Positions 5,974 to 14,931 of a DNA stretch of 37,496 nucleotides are shown here, piece after piece (position 1 is the first letter of the stretch; the number at the start of each line of letters is the position of its first letter). Source of the stretch: Alphaproteobacteria bacterium (GTDB taxonomy: Bacteria > Pseudomonadota > Alphaproteobacteria > 16-39-46 > JABJFC01); contig JABJFC010000049.1 of the NCBI GenBank assembly GCA_018662925.1, positions 1-37,496 on the forward strand, read 5' to 3'. A program made the translations under genes and the position numbers. The notes under the pieces are model-generated. The model searched no databases, was not told the DNA's origin, and saw nothing but the letters and a program-made list of their open reading frames with translations.

Positions 5974-8295
5974 ATGCGTATTGCTTTTCTTATCCCTTCC
6001 ATGGAGGCTGGCGGTGCAGAACGTGTCGCAGCAATCCTTTGTAACCAGTGGGTTAAAAAGGGCCACGAGGTCAATTTAATGACTTATGAGGAAGAAGGAA
6101 CTTCCTCGGCGTATGAATTAGATTCTCGTGTGAGAATTCACCAGCTTGGGTTGCATCACAAGAAAGCCACTGTGATTAGCTTTTTGCTGAAGAATTTGAA
6201 ACGAATCTTGAAATTCAGAAAGGCACTGTCACAGCTGAAACCAGATATAGTTGTGTCTTTTATGGTTGAAACAAATGTGGCGGCTGTTTTGGCATCTCTT
6301 AGGAAAGATTGGTCTGTTGTTATTTCAGAACGAGTACATCCTGGTTTTTGCCCTATAGGTAAAATGAGATCAGCCCTTAGAGTGTTAACCTACGGGCTTG
6401 CGGACGCTGTTGTGGTTCAAACATCAGATATTGCAAAATGGATGGAAAATTCCCTAAAAATTACACCGTTAATTTTTCCTAATCCCATTGATTTAAATGC
6501 GAAGGTATTGACCGAAACCAATACCAAAATGGGGACGGGGAAAAAGGTAGTGGCTGGAGGAAGACTCTCTTTCCAGAAGGGATTTGATTTTTTAATTGAT
6601 GCTTTTTCTAGGGTGGCAGATAAGAATCCTTCCTGGACGCTTTCCATTTATGGTGATGGTCCTGAACTTGAAAACTTAAAAAATAGAGCGAAAAAATTAG
6701 GACTAAAAGATCGTGTGGAGTTTCAGGGGATCGTTCCTGACTTGCGATCTAGACTTAGCCAGTGTGATTTGTTTGTTCATTCTGCCCGCTATGAGGGTTA
6801 TCCAAATGTGGTGATGGAAGCACTGGCTTCAAACTGTTGTGTTGTTGCAACCGATTGTCCCGGGGGAACGCGGGAGCTATTGCAAGATGGGCGATATGGG
6901 AAACTTGTTCCCTGTGATGATGTCGAAAAACTTTCAATGATACTTTCAGAACTTATGAATGATGATAGTCTTCGTCAGCATATGGCTGAAAATGCATCTG
7001 GAGCAGTTAAAGATCTTGATTCAGCAAAAATTTCTAAACGCTGGACGCAGTTATTTGAAAGTTTAAAATCCAGAAATTCCGTCCCAGAAGGAGGGATAGA
7101 CACACTTTTAGTTATCAGCCAGCTCGGAGTTGGGGGGACTGAAAATCATGTAACAAGCTTGTGCCAATGGTTTAATCAACAAAATGCTCATGCTACAGTT
7201 TTTAACATGCTTGGGGTTGGTAAAAACACTCAGGCGCTTCAAGAGTCAGGATTTCCGGTTCTGATGCCAAAAGGCATTTCCTTGATTCGAAACTTTAGAG
7301 CCTTAAGTTGGTTGATGTGGCCAGTTGTTGCCGTAAAGCTTTTTAAGACATTTCGTAGTGCCCGCCCCAAAGTGACGCACTTTTTTTTACCAGCCAGCTA
7401 TATTGTTGGGAGTATCGTAGCACTTGTAGCGGGTATTGATACGAAGCGGGTGATGAGCCGAAGAAGTCTAAACACTTATCATAAAAAGTATCCTTTCATA
7501 AGCTGGATTGAAAGCTGTTTGAATAGGAGGACGCATGCCTTTTTAGGGAATTCAATCGGGGTAACGGATCAATTGTTACGGGAAGTTAACATAACGAAAA
7601 ATCAGATGGGTCTCATCTATAATGGCGTCGATTTTTTATCATTTGAGAATACTCAGTGCACTAGTGACACTCGTGAGCGCTTAGGCCTTCAGGAAAGTAG
7701 CTTTGTTATGATCATAGTGGCCAATTTAATTCCCTATAAAGGGCATATGGATTTGTTCGAGGCATTGGGAAGCATTTCTAGTAGGTTACCAGAGAATTGG
7801 CATTTAATCGTTGTTGGGGAAGGTGATGCTTTTAAGAATAAATTAGTGGACAAGGTTTCATCGCTAGGTTTGGATGCCTCAGTTTCATTTCTTGGATCTC
7901 GTTCTGATGTTCCAGACCTTCTTGTTGCCTCAGATATGGGAGTTCTCTCATCACATGAAGAAGGATTTTCAAATTTTATACTCGAAGGGATGGCCGCTCG
8001 GCTCCCTATGGTTGTTACTGATGTAGGGGGCAATCCAGAAGCAGTTATAAATGGGAAGACTGGCATAGTTGTTTCACCTCACGACCCCAATTCACTAGGC
8101 CAAGCGATCTTGAAACTAGCAAAGGATAAGGAGCTTTCCCGAAGTATGGGAGAAGCTGGGTATTGCCGTGTTCGCGATCGATTTTCTCAAAAGCAGTGCA
8201 TAGCGAACTATAATCAACTCTATGAAGGTTTATTAGAGGGAAAATCAGTGGATGAGATTTCTGCTGTTCGAGTGCAAAATTATGGAAGCTTCTAG
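5974..8295 (+). CDS. Bifunctional protein: two tandem GT4 (GT-B) glycosyltransferase domains
   Basis: This 773-residue protein carries two complete GT-B glycosyltransferases in one chain. The first spans about residues 1-365, from MRIAFLIPSMEAGGAERVA to the donor-site region RYEGYPNVVMEALAS. The second spans about 376-765, from LLVISQLGVGGTENHV to HEEGFSNFILEGMAAR. Both retain the N-terminal glycine-rich acceptor loop and the C-terminal E-x7-E motif of family GT4, so both look active. Together they would add two successive sugars. ATG 5974 is preferred to an in-frame TTG at 5944, which would overlap the preceding gene and add a non-homologous extension. The ribosome-binding site is poor (GGGG-rich stretch at 5948-5958), suggesting coupling to the upstream gene. 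Confidence 0.88.
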   Translation: MRIAFLIPSMEAGGAERVAAILCNQWVKKGHEVNLMTYEEEGTSSAYELDSRVRIHQLGLHHKKATVISFLLKNLKRILKFRKALSQLKPDIVVSFMVETNVAAVLASLRKDWSVVISERVHPGFCPIGKMRSALRVLTYGLADAVVVQTSDIAKWMENSLKITPLIFPNPIDLNAKVLTETNTKMGTGKKVVAGGRLSFQKGFDFLIDAFSRVADKNPSWTLSIYGDGPELENLKNRAKKLGLKDRVEFQGIVPDLRSRLSQCDLFVHSARYEGYPNVVMEALASNCCVVATDCPGGTRELLQDGRYGKLVPCDDVEKLSMILSELMNDDSLRQHMAENASGAVKDLDSAKISKRWTQLFESLKSRNSVPEGGIDTLLVISQLGVGGTENHVTSLCQWFNQQNAHATVFNMLGVGKNTQALQESGFPVLMPKGISLIRNFRALSWLMWPVVAVKLFKTFRSARPKVTHFFLPASYIVGSIVALVAGIDTKRVMSRRSLNTYHKKYPFISWIESCLNRRTHAFLGNSIGVTDQLLREVNITKNQMGLIYNGVDFLSFENTQCTSDTRERLGLQESSFVMIIVANLIPYKGHMDLFEALGSISSRLPENWHLIVVGEGDAFKNKLVDKVSSLGLDASVSFLGSRSDVPDLLVASDMGVLSSHEEGFSNFILEGMAARLPMVVTDVGGNPEAVINGKTGIVVSPHDPNSLGQAILKLAKDKELSRSMGEAGYCRVRDRFSQKQCIANYNQLYEGLLEGKSVDEISAVRVQNYGSF

Positions 8296-8315
8296 ATGGA
8301 GAAGTACGTAGGCAC

Positions 8316-10250
8316 ATGTGTGGCATAGCCGGTTTTATAGATCTTAAGACGAGATTGTCTCAACCTAAAATGGTTAAGGTTGGCCAATCAATGGGCCATG
8401 TATTGTCCCATCGGGGCCCCGATGCAGGAGATGTATGGGTCGATGCCGAAACGGGAGTCTGTTTGGCGCACCGACGGTTAACGGTTGTTGATCTGACGGA
8501 GACAGGCCATCAGCCCATGGAGTCCTCCTGTGGCCAGTTTGTGACCATCTACAATGGCGAAATTTATAATGCAGAGGAGCTGCGTACCGAGTTACTGGCC
8601 AAAGGCAGGATTTTCAGGGGCCATTCCGATACGGAAGTTCTCGTAGAGGGCTGTGCTGTTTGGGGTGTGCAAGAAATGGCAAAGCGTTTGGTTGGAATGT
8701 TTGCCTTTGCCATTTGGGACAAGAGAGAGCGTCGGTTAACTCTTGTGCGAGATCGACTTGGCATCAAGCCACTTTATTGGGGTTTGATCGGGAAGCAACT
8801 GTTATTTGGCTCTGAATTAAAGGCTTTGCGGACTCATCCTGATTGCCCAAAGGATGTGGATCGGAATGCGGTCGCCTCATTTCTACGGTATAGTAATATC
8901 CCTGCCCCTCTCACCATATATAGGGGTATTGAAAAGCTACAGCCCGGGCACATGCTATCTTTTGATGGGGTGAAGGGTATTCCAATTGTTGAATCCTATT
9001 GGACTTTGGAAGACGCCGTTCAAACTGGAAAAGACAATTTACTTTCTGGAAATGATGAGGAAGTCATTCAGGAAGTTGGAGATTTACTCGAAGATTCTGT
9101 AAAGCGCCGGATGGTTGCAGATGTGCCTTTGGGGGCATTCTTATCCGGTGGTATTGATTCTTCGACAGTTGTAGCCCTCATGCAAAAGAACTCTAAGACC
9201 CCGATTCGGAGTTTTTCCATTGGATTTGAGGAAAAGGGCTATAATGAGGCTCAGTATGCAGCAGCGGTAGCGAAGCATCTGAAGACAGATCATACAGAAC
9301 TTTATGTGACATCTCAGGAAGCGAGAGAGGTCATTCCAAAATTGTCAGATATTTACGACGAACCCTTTGCCGATTCGTCACAGATTCCAACGTATTTGGT
9401 GTCTGCGCTAACACGCAAACATGTAACGGTGGCTTTGTCGGGAGATGGGGGGGATGAACTTTTTGCCGGTTACAATCGTTACACGACGGTGGAAAGGTTT
9501 CAGAAGATGACTCGTTTTACGAACCAGCCTATGAGGCAATTAATTTCCTCAGCAATTCGGAGTTGCCCGACGGGAGTATGGGATTCTATTCTAAAGTTTG
9601 CTCCTGGGGCCATGAGAATGTCTCGGCCAGGGGAAAAAATGCACAGGTTGTCCCATATTTACAGTCAGGATACGGAGAGCTTTTACCATAACTTAGTGAG
9701 CCATTGGGATCAGCCACAGAAGGTTGCTGTTGGGGCGGACAATCCGTTGGATATGATGGAGAACACGCCTATTCCAGCAAGTGTCTCTAATACCGTAGAA
9801 CGAATGCAGTATTTGGATACAATGACCTATTTGCCAGGGGATATTTTGACCAAGGTTGATCGTGCCAGCATGGCAAAATCCTTGGAAGTACGTGTGCCCA
9901 TACTGGATCATCGGCTTGTGGAGTTGTCTTGGCGATTGCCACAAAAATTCAAGATTCGAGAGGGTCAGAGCAAATGGATTCTGCGTCAAATTTTAGATCA
10001 ACATGTGCCTAGGAAACTTTTTGATCGACCGAAAGTGGGTTTTAGTGTTCCCGTTCAGGCTTGGCTTCGGGGCCCTCTTAAGGAGTGGGCTCATGAACTG
10101 CTTTCTAAAGATTCCATAGATCGGTATGGGCTTATGAAGTGGCAACCTATAAATCAAAAGTGGCAAGAACACTTGTCAGGAAAACACGATTGGCAGTATC
10201 AGTTGTGGAGCGCTTTAATGCTCCAATCATGGTGCCAGAAATGGTTATAG
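8316..10250 (+). CDS. asnB: AsnB-like glutamine-dependent amidotransferase, copy 2
   Basis: This 644-residue paralogue of the 1231-3192 protein has the same architecture: Cys2 nucleophile (MCGIAGFI), RGPDAGDVW, YNGEIYNAEEL, GHSDTEVL, then the P-loop SGGIDSS at about 277-283 and SGDGGDELFAGYNRY. All catalytic signatures are intact. It lies 20 bases downstream of the double glycosyltransferase and 23 bases upstream of the ABC flippase, inside the glycan operon. It probably amidates a carboxylated sugar or is one of two alternative amidotransferases. The two copies clearly diverge in sequence, for example MCGFAGFF against MCGIAGFI. This suggests different substrates rather than a recent duplication. 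The substrate is inferred from context only. Confidence 0.87.
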   Translation: MCGIAGFIDLKTRLSQPKMVKVGQSMGHVLSHRGPDAGDVWVDAETGVCLAHRRLTVVDLTETGHQPMESSCGQFVTIYNGEIYNAEELRTELLAKGRIFRGHSDTEVLVEGCAVWGVQEMAKRLVGMFAFAIWDKRERRLTLVRDRLGIKPLYWGLIGKQLLFGSELKALRTHPDCPKDVDRNAVASFLRYSNIPAPLTIYRGIEKLQPGHMLSFDGVKGIPIVESYWTLEDAVQTGKDNLLSGNDEEVIQEVGDLLEDSVKRRMVADVPLGAFLSGGIDSSTVVALMQKNSKTPIRSFSIGFEEKGYNEAQYAAAVAKHLKTDHTELYVTSQEAREVIPKLSDIYDEPFADSSQIPTYLVSALTRKHVTVALSGDGGDELFAGYNRYTTVERFQKMTRFTNQPMRQLISSAIRSCPTGVWDSILKFAPGAMRMSRPGEKMHRLSHIYSQDTESFYHNLVSHWDQPQKVAVGADNPLDMMENTPIPASVSNTVERMQYLDTMTYLPGDILTKVDRASMAKSLEVRVPILDHRLVELSWRLPQKFKIREGQSKWILRQILDQHVPRKLFDRPKVGFSVPVQAWLRGPLKEWAHELLSKDSIDRYGLMKWQPINQKWQEHLSGKHDWQYQLWSALMLQSWCQKWL

Positions 10251-10273
10251 AAAAATTTAGAATAGAGTAATTT

Positions 10274-12022
10274 ATGTCAACGCCATCAGTTATATCTGCC
10301 GTTCAGAAGTTAAGAAGTCTGCTTACCCCAAAGGAAAAGAGAGAATGGCTTTCGTTTGTTGGAATTGCGCTTATTTCATCGGCACTGGAGATTGTTACAG
10401 CTTCGGTCATCGTTGTTTTTGCGCAGGTAATTAACCAACCCGAATTGGGGATGAAATATATTGTAAAAGCAGGTCTGGAAGGTTACGTGAGAAGTGATCA
10501 GGTTGTTCTTTATCTGGCAATTTTATTCGGGCTTATTTACCTAGTTAAAAATATGATTTCTGCATTTGAGGCCTTTTTTCAAAACTTTTCCATACAAAGG
10601 ATGAATTACAACTTTAAGAAAGAAATGCTTAAGAGATACACATATATGGACTATAGCCTCTATCTCACGAGGAATTCCTCCTTTGGAATGACAGTGGTTG
10701 GTGGGGATATTGAGAAGGTTTATTCTACTGGGATGCCTGCATTGGCAGCAGTGATTTCCGAAGGGGTGGTATTTGTTTGTCTCGTTGGGATGATTGTCTT
10801 TATGGATCCTTCTCTTTTCGGTTTTATTTTTGGGATTGGTGGCTTTGTCGGATTTTGCATCTATAAGTGGTTTCTTCCTATGTTTTATAACTGGGGGAAA
10901 CACTTGCAGGAGACAGCTTTATTAAGTACGAAAAATCTTTTGCAGTTTTTCCATGCCTTTAAAGAGATTTTGCTACTGGGAAAGCAAGATACTTTCATAG
11001 AGGTTTATCATAGAATTTCTCAGAAACGTTCTAGGATTCAAGCCGTGCAAACTGCTACAAATACGTTGCCACGCGTTGTAATAGAGGTCTTATTTGTTGG
11101 GTTATTCGTTTTAACAATTTCATATATGTCAGTGAACTATGATCAGCCGCAACAAATGTTAGGAATGTTAGGCGGGTATCTTTATGTTGGGTTTAGAGTA
11201 ATGCCTGGTTTAAATAGGATAATAGGTCAGCTTAATAATTTTAAAACGGTCATTCCATCGGTTGAACGGATGGATCAGGAATACTCTACCGCATTTTCCA
11301 AAGAGAATTATGTGAATGTACCAGGATTAAAATTCGAGAAAAATATCGTAATTCGCAATGCATTCATTAAGTACAGAAGTGCTGATACGGATGCTCTAAA
11401 GAATGTTACGCTGACTCTTCAAAAGGGAGAGAGTATTGGAATTATTGGAGAAACTGGTTCAGGAAAATCTACATTCATTGATATGCTTCTAGGTCTCTTA
11501 AGGCCTTATAAAGGTGATATTTTGATTGATGGAAAGTATCCTGTAAATTCGCCCCAATGGCATAAAATGATTGGATATGTTCCCCAATCAATTTATTTGA
11601 CTGATGATACAATCGAAGCAAATATTGCCTTCGGTGTGGAAGCGGAACAGATCGATATAGAAAGATTGGAAACAGCCATTAGTGGCGCTCAACTCTCGAC
11701 ATTTATTCTTAAGTTGCCTGATGGGGTAAAGACAATTGTGGGGGAGCATGGCGTTCGTCTTTCAGGTGGTGAGCGGCAGAGAGTTTCTATTGCCAGGGCG
11801 TTATACCATAATCCTGAGGTTTTGATTTTTGATGAAGCGACGTCTGCATTAGATAATGCAACTGAAAAGAAACTGATGGATACCATAGGAAAATTAAGTA
11901 AAGTTTGTACAGTGGTTATGGTTGCCCATCGCTTATCAACATTAAGGGACTGCCAGCGGATTATTCATATTAAAGATGGAATAGTCGAAGAAGGAGAGCT
12001 TCAACACGAGAAGAAAGCGTGA
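10274..12022 (+). CDS. ABC transporter, fused membrane and ATPase domains (PglK/MsbA-type flippase)
   Basis: This 582-residue exporter half-transporter should act as a homodimer in the inner membrane. The N-terminal half has hydrophobic spans near residues 22-48, 75-95, 150-200 and 255-290. The ATPase half has Walker A GETGSGKST (about 392-400), signature LSGGERQR (from about 496), Walker B VLIFDEATSALD (from about 516) and a switch histidine in VMVAHRLSTL. Size and layout match PglK and MsbA, which flip lipid-linked oligosaccharides or lipid A. As no Wzx is visible, this is the best candidate for exporting the undecaprenyl-linked glycan made by the surrounding enzymes. The start has only a weak upstream purine-rich stretch. 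Confidence 0.88.
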   Translation: MSTPSVISAVQKLRSLLTPKEKREWLSFVGIALISSALEIVTASVIVVFAQVINQPELGMKYIVKAGLEGYVRSDQVVLYLAILFGLIYLVKNMISAFEAFFQNFSIQRMNYNFKKEMLKRYTYMDYSLYLTRNSSFGMTVVGGDIEKVYSTGMPALAAVISEGVVFVCLVGMIVFMDPSLFGFIFGIGGFVGFCIYKWFLPMFYNWGKHLQETALLSTKNLLQFFHAFKEILLLGKQDTFIEVYHRISQKRSRIQAVQTATNTLPRVVIEVLFVGLFVLTISYMSVNYDQPQQMLGMLGGYLYVGFRVMPGLNRIIGQLNNFKTVIPSVERMDQEYSTAFSKENYVNVPGLKFEKNIVIRNAFIKYRSADTDALKNVTLTLQKGESIGIIGETGSGKSTFIDMLLGLLRPYKGDILIDGKYPVNSPQWHKMIGYVPQSIYLTDDTIEANIAFGVEAEQIDIERLETAISGAQLSTFILKLPDGVKTIVGEHGVRLSGGERQRVSIARALYHNPEVLIFDEATSALDNATEKKLMDTIGKLSKVCTVVMVAHRLSTLRDCQRIIHIKDGIVEEGELQHEKKA

Positions 12023-12079
12023 AGACTTTGTTATTTCTAGAAAGTGACACGATGATTGTAATTCATAATGGAGGTACAG

Positions 12080-12922
12080 ATGCTGACTGATTCACAAAAG
12101 GAATTCTTCCATAATAAGGGATACATTCACTTAAAGAATGTTTTTACCAAACAAGAAGTAGAGTGGCTAAGAGAGTGTTCCGAAAAACATGACGGTGGAG
12201 ATGTGTTAAGTGATAAAGCCTTCAAAGGAATTATTTTTGATAAACGCATCATTGAGCCACTGAAAAATTTAATTGGAGCACCATTAATCTATTTTGGTGA
12301 GAGTGGGGCAAGATACGATAATATTGCAAAACCTAGAGGATCTAGGACGATGCACAATGATTCTAAGAATGATGATTTTGATTTTACCCGAGAGTACTCT
12401 GTATACAGGATAGGCTTATACCTTCAGGATTGTGATGAATATAGCGGGGGCCTTAAATTGCGTCCCGCCTCTCATAGAAGCCTTTGCATAAGTAAGCATG
12501 GTCTTATGGGAATTGCCCAATATTTAAAAAGTCATAAGACTTTCAAGGGGCTTATCCCTCCAAAATCAATAAATGTTCCATCAAAAGCAGGAGACCTATT
12601 GATTTGGAGCATGAGAATTCATCACTCTGGGCACGCAATTAGGTTAAAAGGGTTCCCTAATATTTCTTTACCAACGTGTTTTGAAGATTTTGTTCCAAAT
12701 CTTTTCAAAAGACCAGTTTGTCGCAAAAGGTCAGTAATTTTTGCAAGTTTTGGAACAGATTCCGATTATCTAGAAGACTATATTGAGGATCGCGTTAAAC
12801 ATAGTTCGATGGTAGATCATTGGAAAAAATGTGATTTTGATCAGAAATTTATATCTAATATAAATTATGTAGGCAAGGAAGTTTTCATTCGAAAAGATGG
12901 AGTTAAGCTTAAAAATGGATAA
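12080..12922 (+). CDS. Phytanoyl-CoA dioxygenase (PhyH)-like Fe(II)/2-oxoglutarate oxygenase
   Basis: This 280-residue protein has the double-stranded beta-helix metal triad: H92-x-D94 in TMHNDSKND and a distal His in RIHHSGHAIR (residues about 181-185), with a following Arg suited to 2-oxoglutarate binding. PhyH-family enzymes hydroxylate, or otherwise oxidise, unactivated carbons. In glycan loci such members could modify a sugar or its acyl substituent. ATG 12080 is chosen because GGAGG (12070-12074) is five bases upstream. An ATG at 12068 overlaps that ribosome-binding site. It lies 57 bases after the flippase stop and overlaps the next gene by eight bases. The substrate is unknown. Confidence 0.75.
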   Translation: MLTDSQKEFFHNKGYIHLKNVFTKQEVEWLRECSEKHDGGDVLSDKAFKGIIFDKRIIEPLKNLIGAPLIYFGESGARYDNIAKPRGSRTMHNDSKNDDFDFTREYSVYRIGLYLQDCDEYSGGLKLRPASHRSLCISKHGLMGIAQYLKSHKTFKGLIPPKSINVPSKAGDLLIWSMRIHHSGHAIRLKGFPNISLPTCFEDFVPNLFKRPVCRKRSVIFASFGTDSDYLEDYIEDRVKHSSMVDHWKKCDFDQKFISNINYVGKEVFIRKDGVKLKNG

Positions 12923-13730
12923 AATTTACAGTCTTTTGAGGCCCTTTTATAGGTTTGTGAAGCAGCTGTTACTAATTGATTTCATTAGATTTATGATTTG
13001 TTTTCCACGTTATCTGTATTTTCGTTTTGTGAGGGTGAAATATAGAACTTTAGAAGATATTGAAAAGGGGTCAGAAAATATTGCGCAGGACAAAAACAGG
13101 TCTACTCTGAGTCATAATCTAAAGGTTTTTGCTTTTAGTTATAAGGCCTTCAAAGATTTATTATCTTCATTTTCGGTGCAGAGATCATCACGTCTCATAC
13201 GTCCTCTCATGGGTATTGATAGGCTTACTAAGAACTCCGGTAACACAAAAGTTCTAATCATCGGCCCTCGCACAGAAGGGGAAATTTTCAATTTGATGGG
13301 GTATGGCTTTAAGTTGAAGAACATTAAAGCACTGGATCTTCATACTTATTCTCCCCGTGTTGATCTGGGGGATATTCATGATATGCCCTATGCTAATGAC
13401 ACATTTGATTTAGTCATCTGTGGGTGGGTTATTCCTTATAGCAATAATAAAACTTTGGCGGCTTCAGAGATTAAAAGAGTTTTAAAGAATAACGGGATCG
13501 TTGCTATTGGGCTTACGTATCAGCCCTCTGGAATGCATTTTGGAACTGGTCTTGTTGATAGCACCGAATCTATTCACAACCTTTTTTCTTCCGATGTTAA
13601 AAATGTTTACTTCAGGTACGATCAAAAGGAAGAAGATAAAGAGAGCATTGGTGGCATTATAACGGCTTTTTCATGTAATAAGCCAATATCAAAGACAGAG
13701 TCTAAAGGCAAAAAAAGCCTTGTTCGTTAG
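12915..13730 (+). CDS. SAM-dependent methyltransferase-like protein
   Basis: This 271-residue protein has a Methyltransf_11-type core. A degenerate motif I, VLIIGPRTEGE, is at about residues 113-123. ALDLHTY, DIHDMPYANDTFDLVICGWVI (split between acceptor and motif II regions) and EIKRVLKNNGIVAIG follow. The GPRTEGE loop replaces the usual GxGxG, so SAM binding is likely but not certain. The N-terminal 60 residues are basic and hydrophobic (RFVKQLLLIDFIRF) and may bind the membrane. The start at 12915 overlaps the previous gene by eight bases. ATG 12897 would overlap by 26 and has no better ribosome-binding site. It probably O- or N-methylates a glycan or nucleotide sugar. Confidence 0.65.
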   Translation: MDKIYSLLRPFYRFVKQLLLIDFIRFMICFPRYLYFRFVRVKYRTLEDIEKGSENIAQDKNRSTLSHNLKVFAFSYKAFKDLLSSFSVQRSSRLIRPLMGIDRLTKNSGNTKVLIIGPRTEGEIFNLMGYGFKLKNIKALDLHTYSPRVDLGDIHDMPYANDTFDLVICGWVIPYSNNKTLAASEIKRVLKNNGIVAIGLTYQPSGMHFGTGLVDSTESIHNLFSSDVKNVYFRYDQKEEDKESIGGIITAFSCNKPISKTESKGKKSLVR

Positions 13731-13758
13731 GATTAGTTGTACGACTTTTTGATTTAAA

Positions 13759-14919
13759 ATGAACTTATTGTACCTTTCACATTCTGAGATACCTTCGTCA
13801 TCGGCGAATTCAGTGCATGTTATGAAAATGTGTTCGGCCTTTTCTAGATTAAAGCACAAAGTTACCCTAGAGTGCTTGCCAGGAACTATTCTGGCTAAGG
13901 ATGCATTTTCATATTACGATGTGACCCCGGATTTCTCTGTCTCCTGTAATGATGAAAAGAGCTATTGGTTGTCGGGTTTCTTATGGCATCTGAAAGAGAA
14001 GCTTCCTGGTGTTAGGGTGGGCCCCATTCCTTCTATCTTATATGGTTATGGAAGAATTAGAAATAAAGTTAGACGCCTGTCACCAGACCTTATTTATTCG
14101 AGAAATCAGTATTGGTTGCGGGCTTGTTTGAAGCTGAGAATACCAATGGTATTTGAATCCCATCATCCACCAAGAAATAAGTTAGATTATCTTCTTCAAA
14201 AGAAAATTATTAAGTCGGCATACTTTCAGAAACTTGTTGTCATTTCGGAAAAGCTGAAAGCTATTTATTTGCGCGAGTTTTCAGAGCTTTCTCAAGAAAT
14301 TGTTCTTGTTTGCCACGATGGTGCAGATCCTGTTTCGGAGGATTCCTTTGGGCAGAAATGTGAGAGGAAGGGTGTTCAAGTCGGATATGTGGGTCAGATT
14401 TACAACGGCCGCGGGATCGATGTTATTCTACAAGTTGCTCAAAAGCTGAGAGATATTAGTTTCCAAATCATAGGGGGTGAGAAAGAAGAGATTGAAAGGC
14501 AAAAGAATCTTTTTGAAGTTCCCTCGAATGTCAAATTTTATGGTCATCTTCCCCACAGTAAACTTAAGTCTATTTACCCCAACATCGATATTGCTTTAGC
14601 TCCCTATCAGCATCAGGTCTCAACCTATGGTGGAAAAGGGAATACGGTGGATTTTATGTCACCATTGAAATTGTTTGAATACATGAGTTGGAAAAAGACA
14701 ATCATTTGTTCAGATCTACCTGTTCTTCGAGAAGTACTGTCCCATGATGAGAGTGCGATTTTTGTGAGACCGGATGATATAGAAGGTTGGGTTGCTGCAA
14801 TTTCTAAACTTGTAACCGATCCTAAAATAGGAAAGACGCTTTCAGAAAAGGCCTTTTCTAGTTTTAAGGAGAAATACACCTGGGATGCACGCGCAAAGCG
14901 TGTTTTAACTGCCATATGA
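13759..14919 (+). CDS. GT4-like (GT-B) glycosyltransferase
   Basis: This 386-residue retaining-type glycosyltransferase starts with MNLLYLSHSEIPSSSANSVH, an acceptor-side Rossmann opening, and continues to a donor-binding half with VGYVGQIYNGRGIDVIL and SPLKLFEYMSWKKTIICSD. The last contains the acidic residue that binds the donor ribose/phosphate in GT4 enzymes. No membrane span is evident, so it should act at the cytoplasmic side. It lies 28 bases after the methyltransferase and 12 bases before pseB. The ribosome-binding site is poor. The substrate cannot be assigned. Confidence 0.8.
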   Translation: MNLLYLSHSEIPSSSANSVHVMKMCSAFSRLKHKVTLECLPGTILAKDAFSYYDVTPDFSVSCNDEKSYWLSGFLWHLKEKLPGVRVGPIPSILYGYGRIRNKVRRLSPDLIYSRNQYWLRACLKLRIPMVFESHHPPRNKLDYLLQKKIIKSAYFQKLVVISEKLKAIYLREFSELSQEIVLVCHDGADPVSEDSFGQKCERKGVQVGYVGQIYNGRGIDVILQVAQKLRDISFQIIGGEKEEIERQKNLFEVPSNVKFYGHLPHSKLKSIYPNIDIALAPYQHQVSTYGGKGNTVDFMSPLKLFEYMSWKKTIICSDLPVLREVLSHDESAIFVRPDDIEGWVAAISKLVTDPKIGKTLSEKAFSSFKEKYTWDARAKRVLTAI

Positions 14920-14931
14920 AAATAGGATAAT

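Noticed and set aside
10541-10903. Minus-strand open frame of 120 codons inside the ABC transporter gene
   Set aside because: It mirrors the transmembrane coding region and has no protein-like features.
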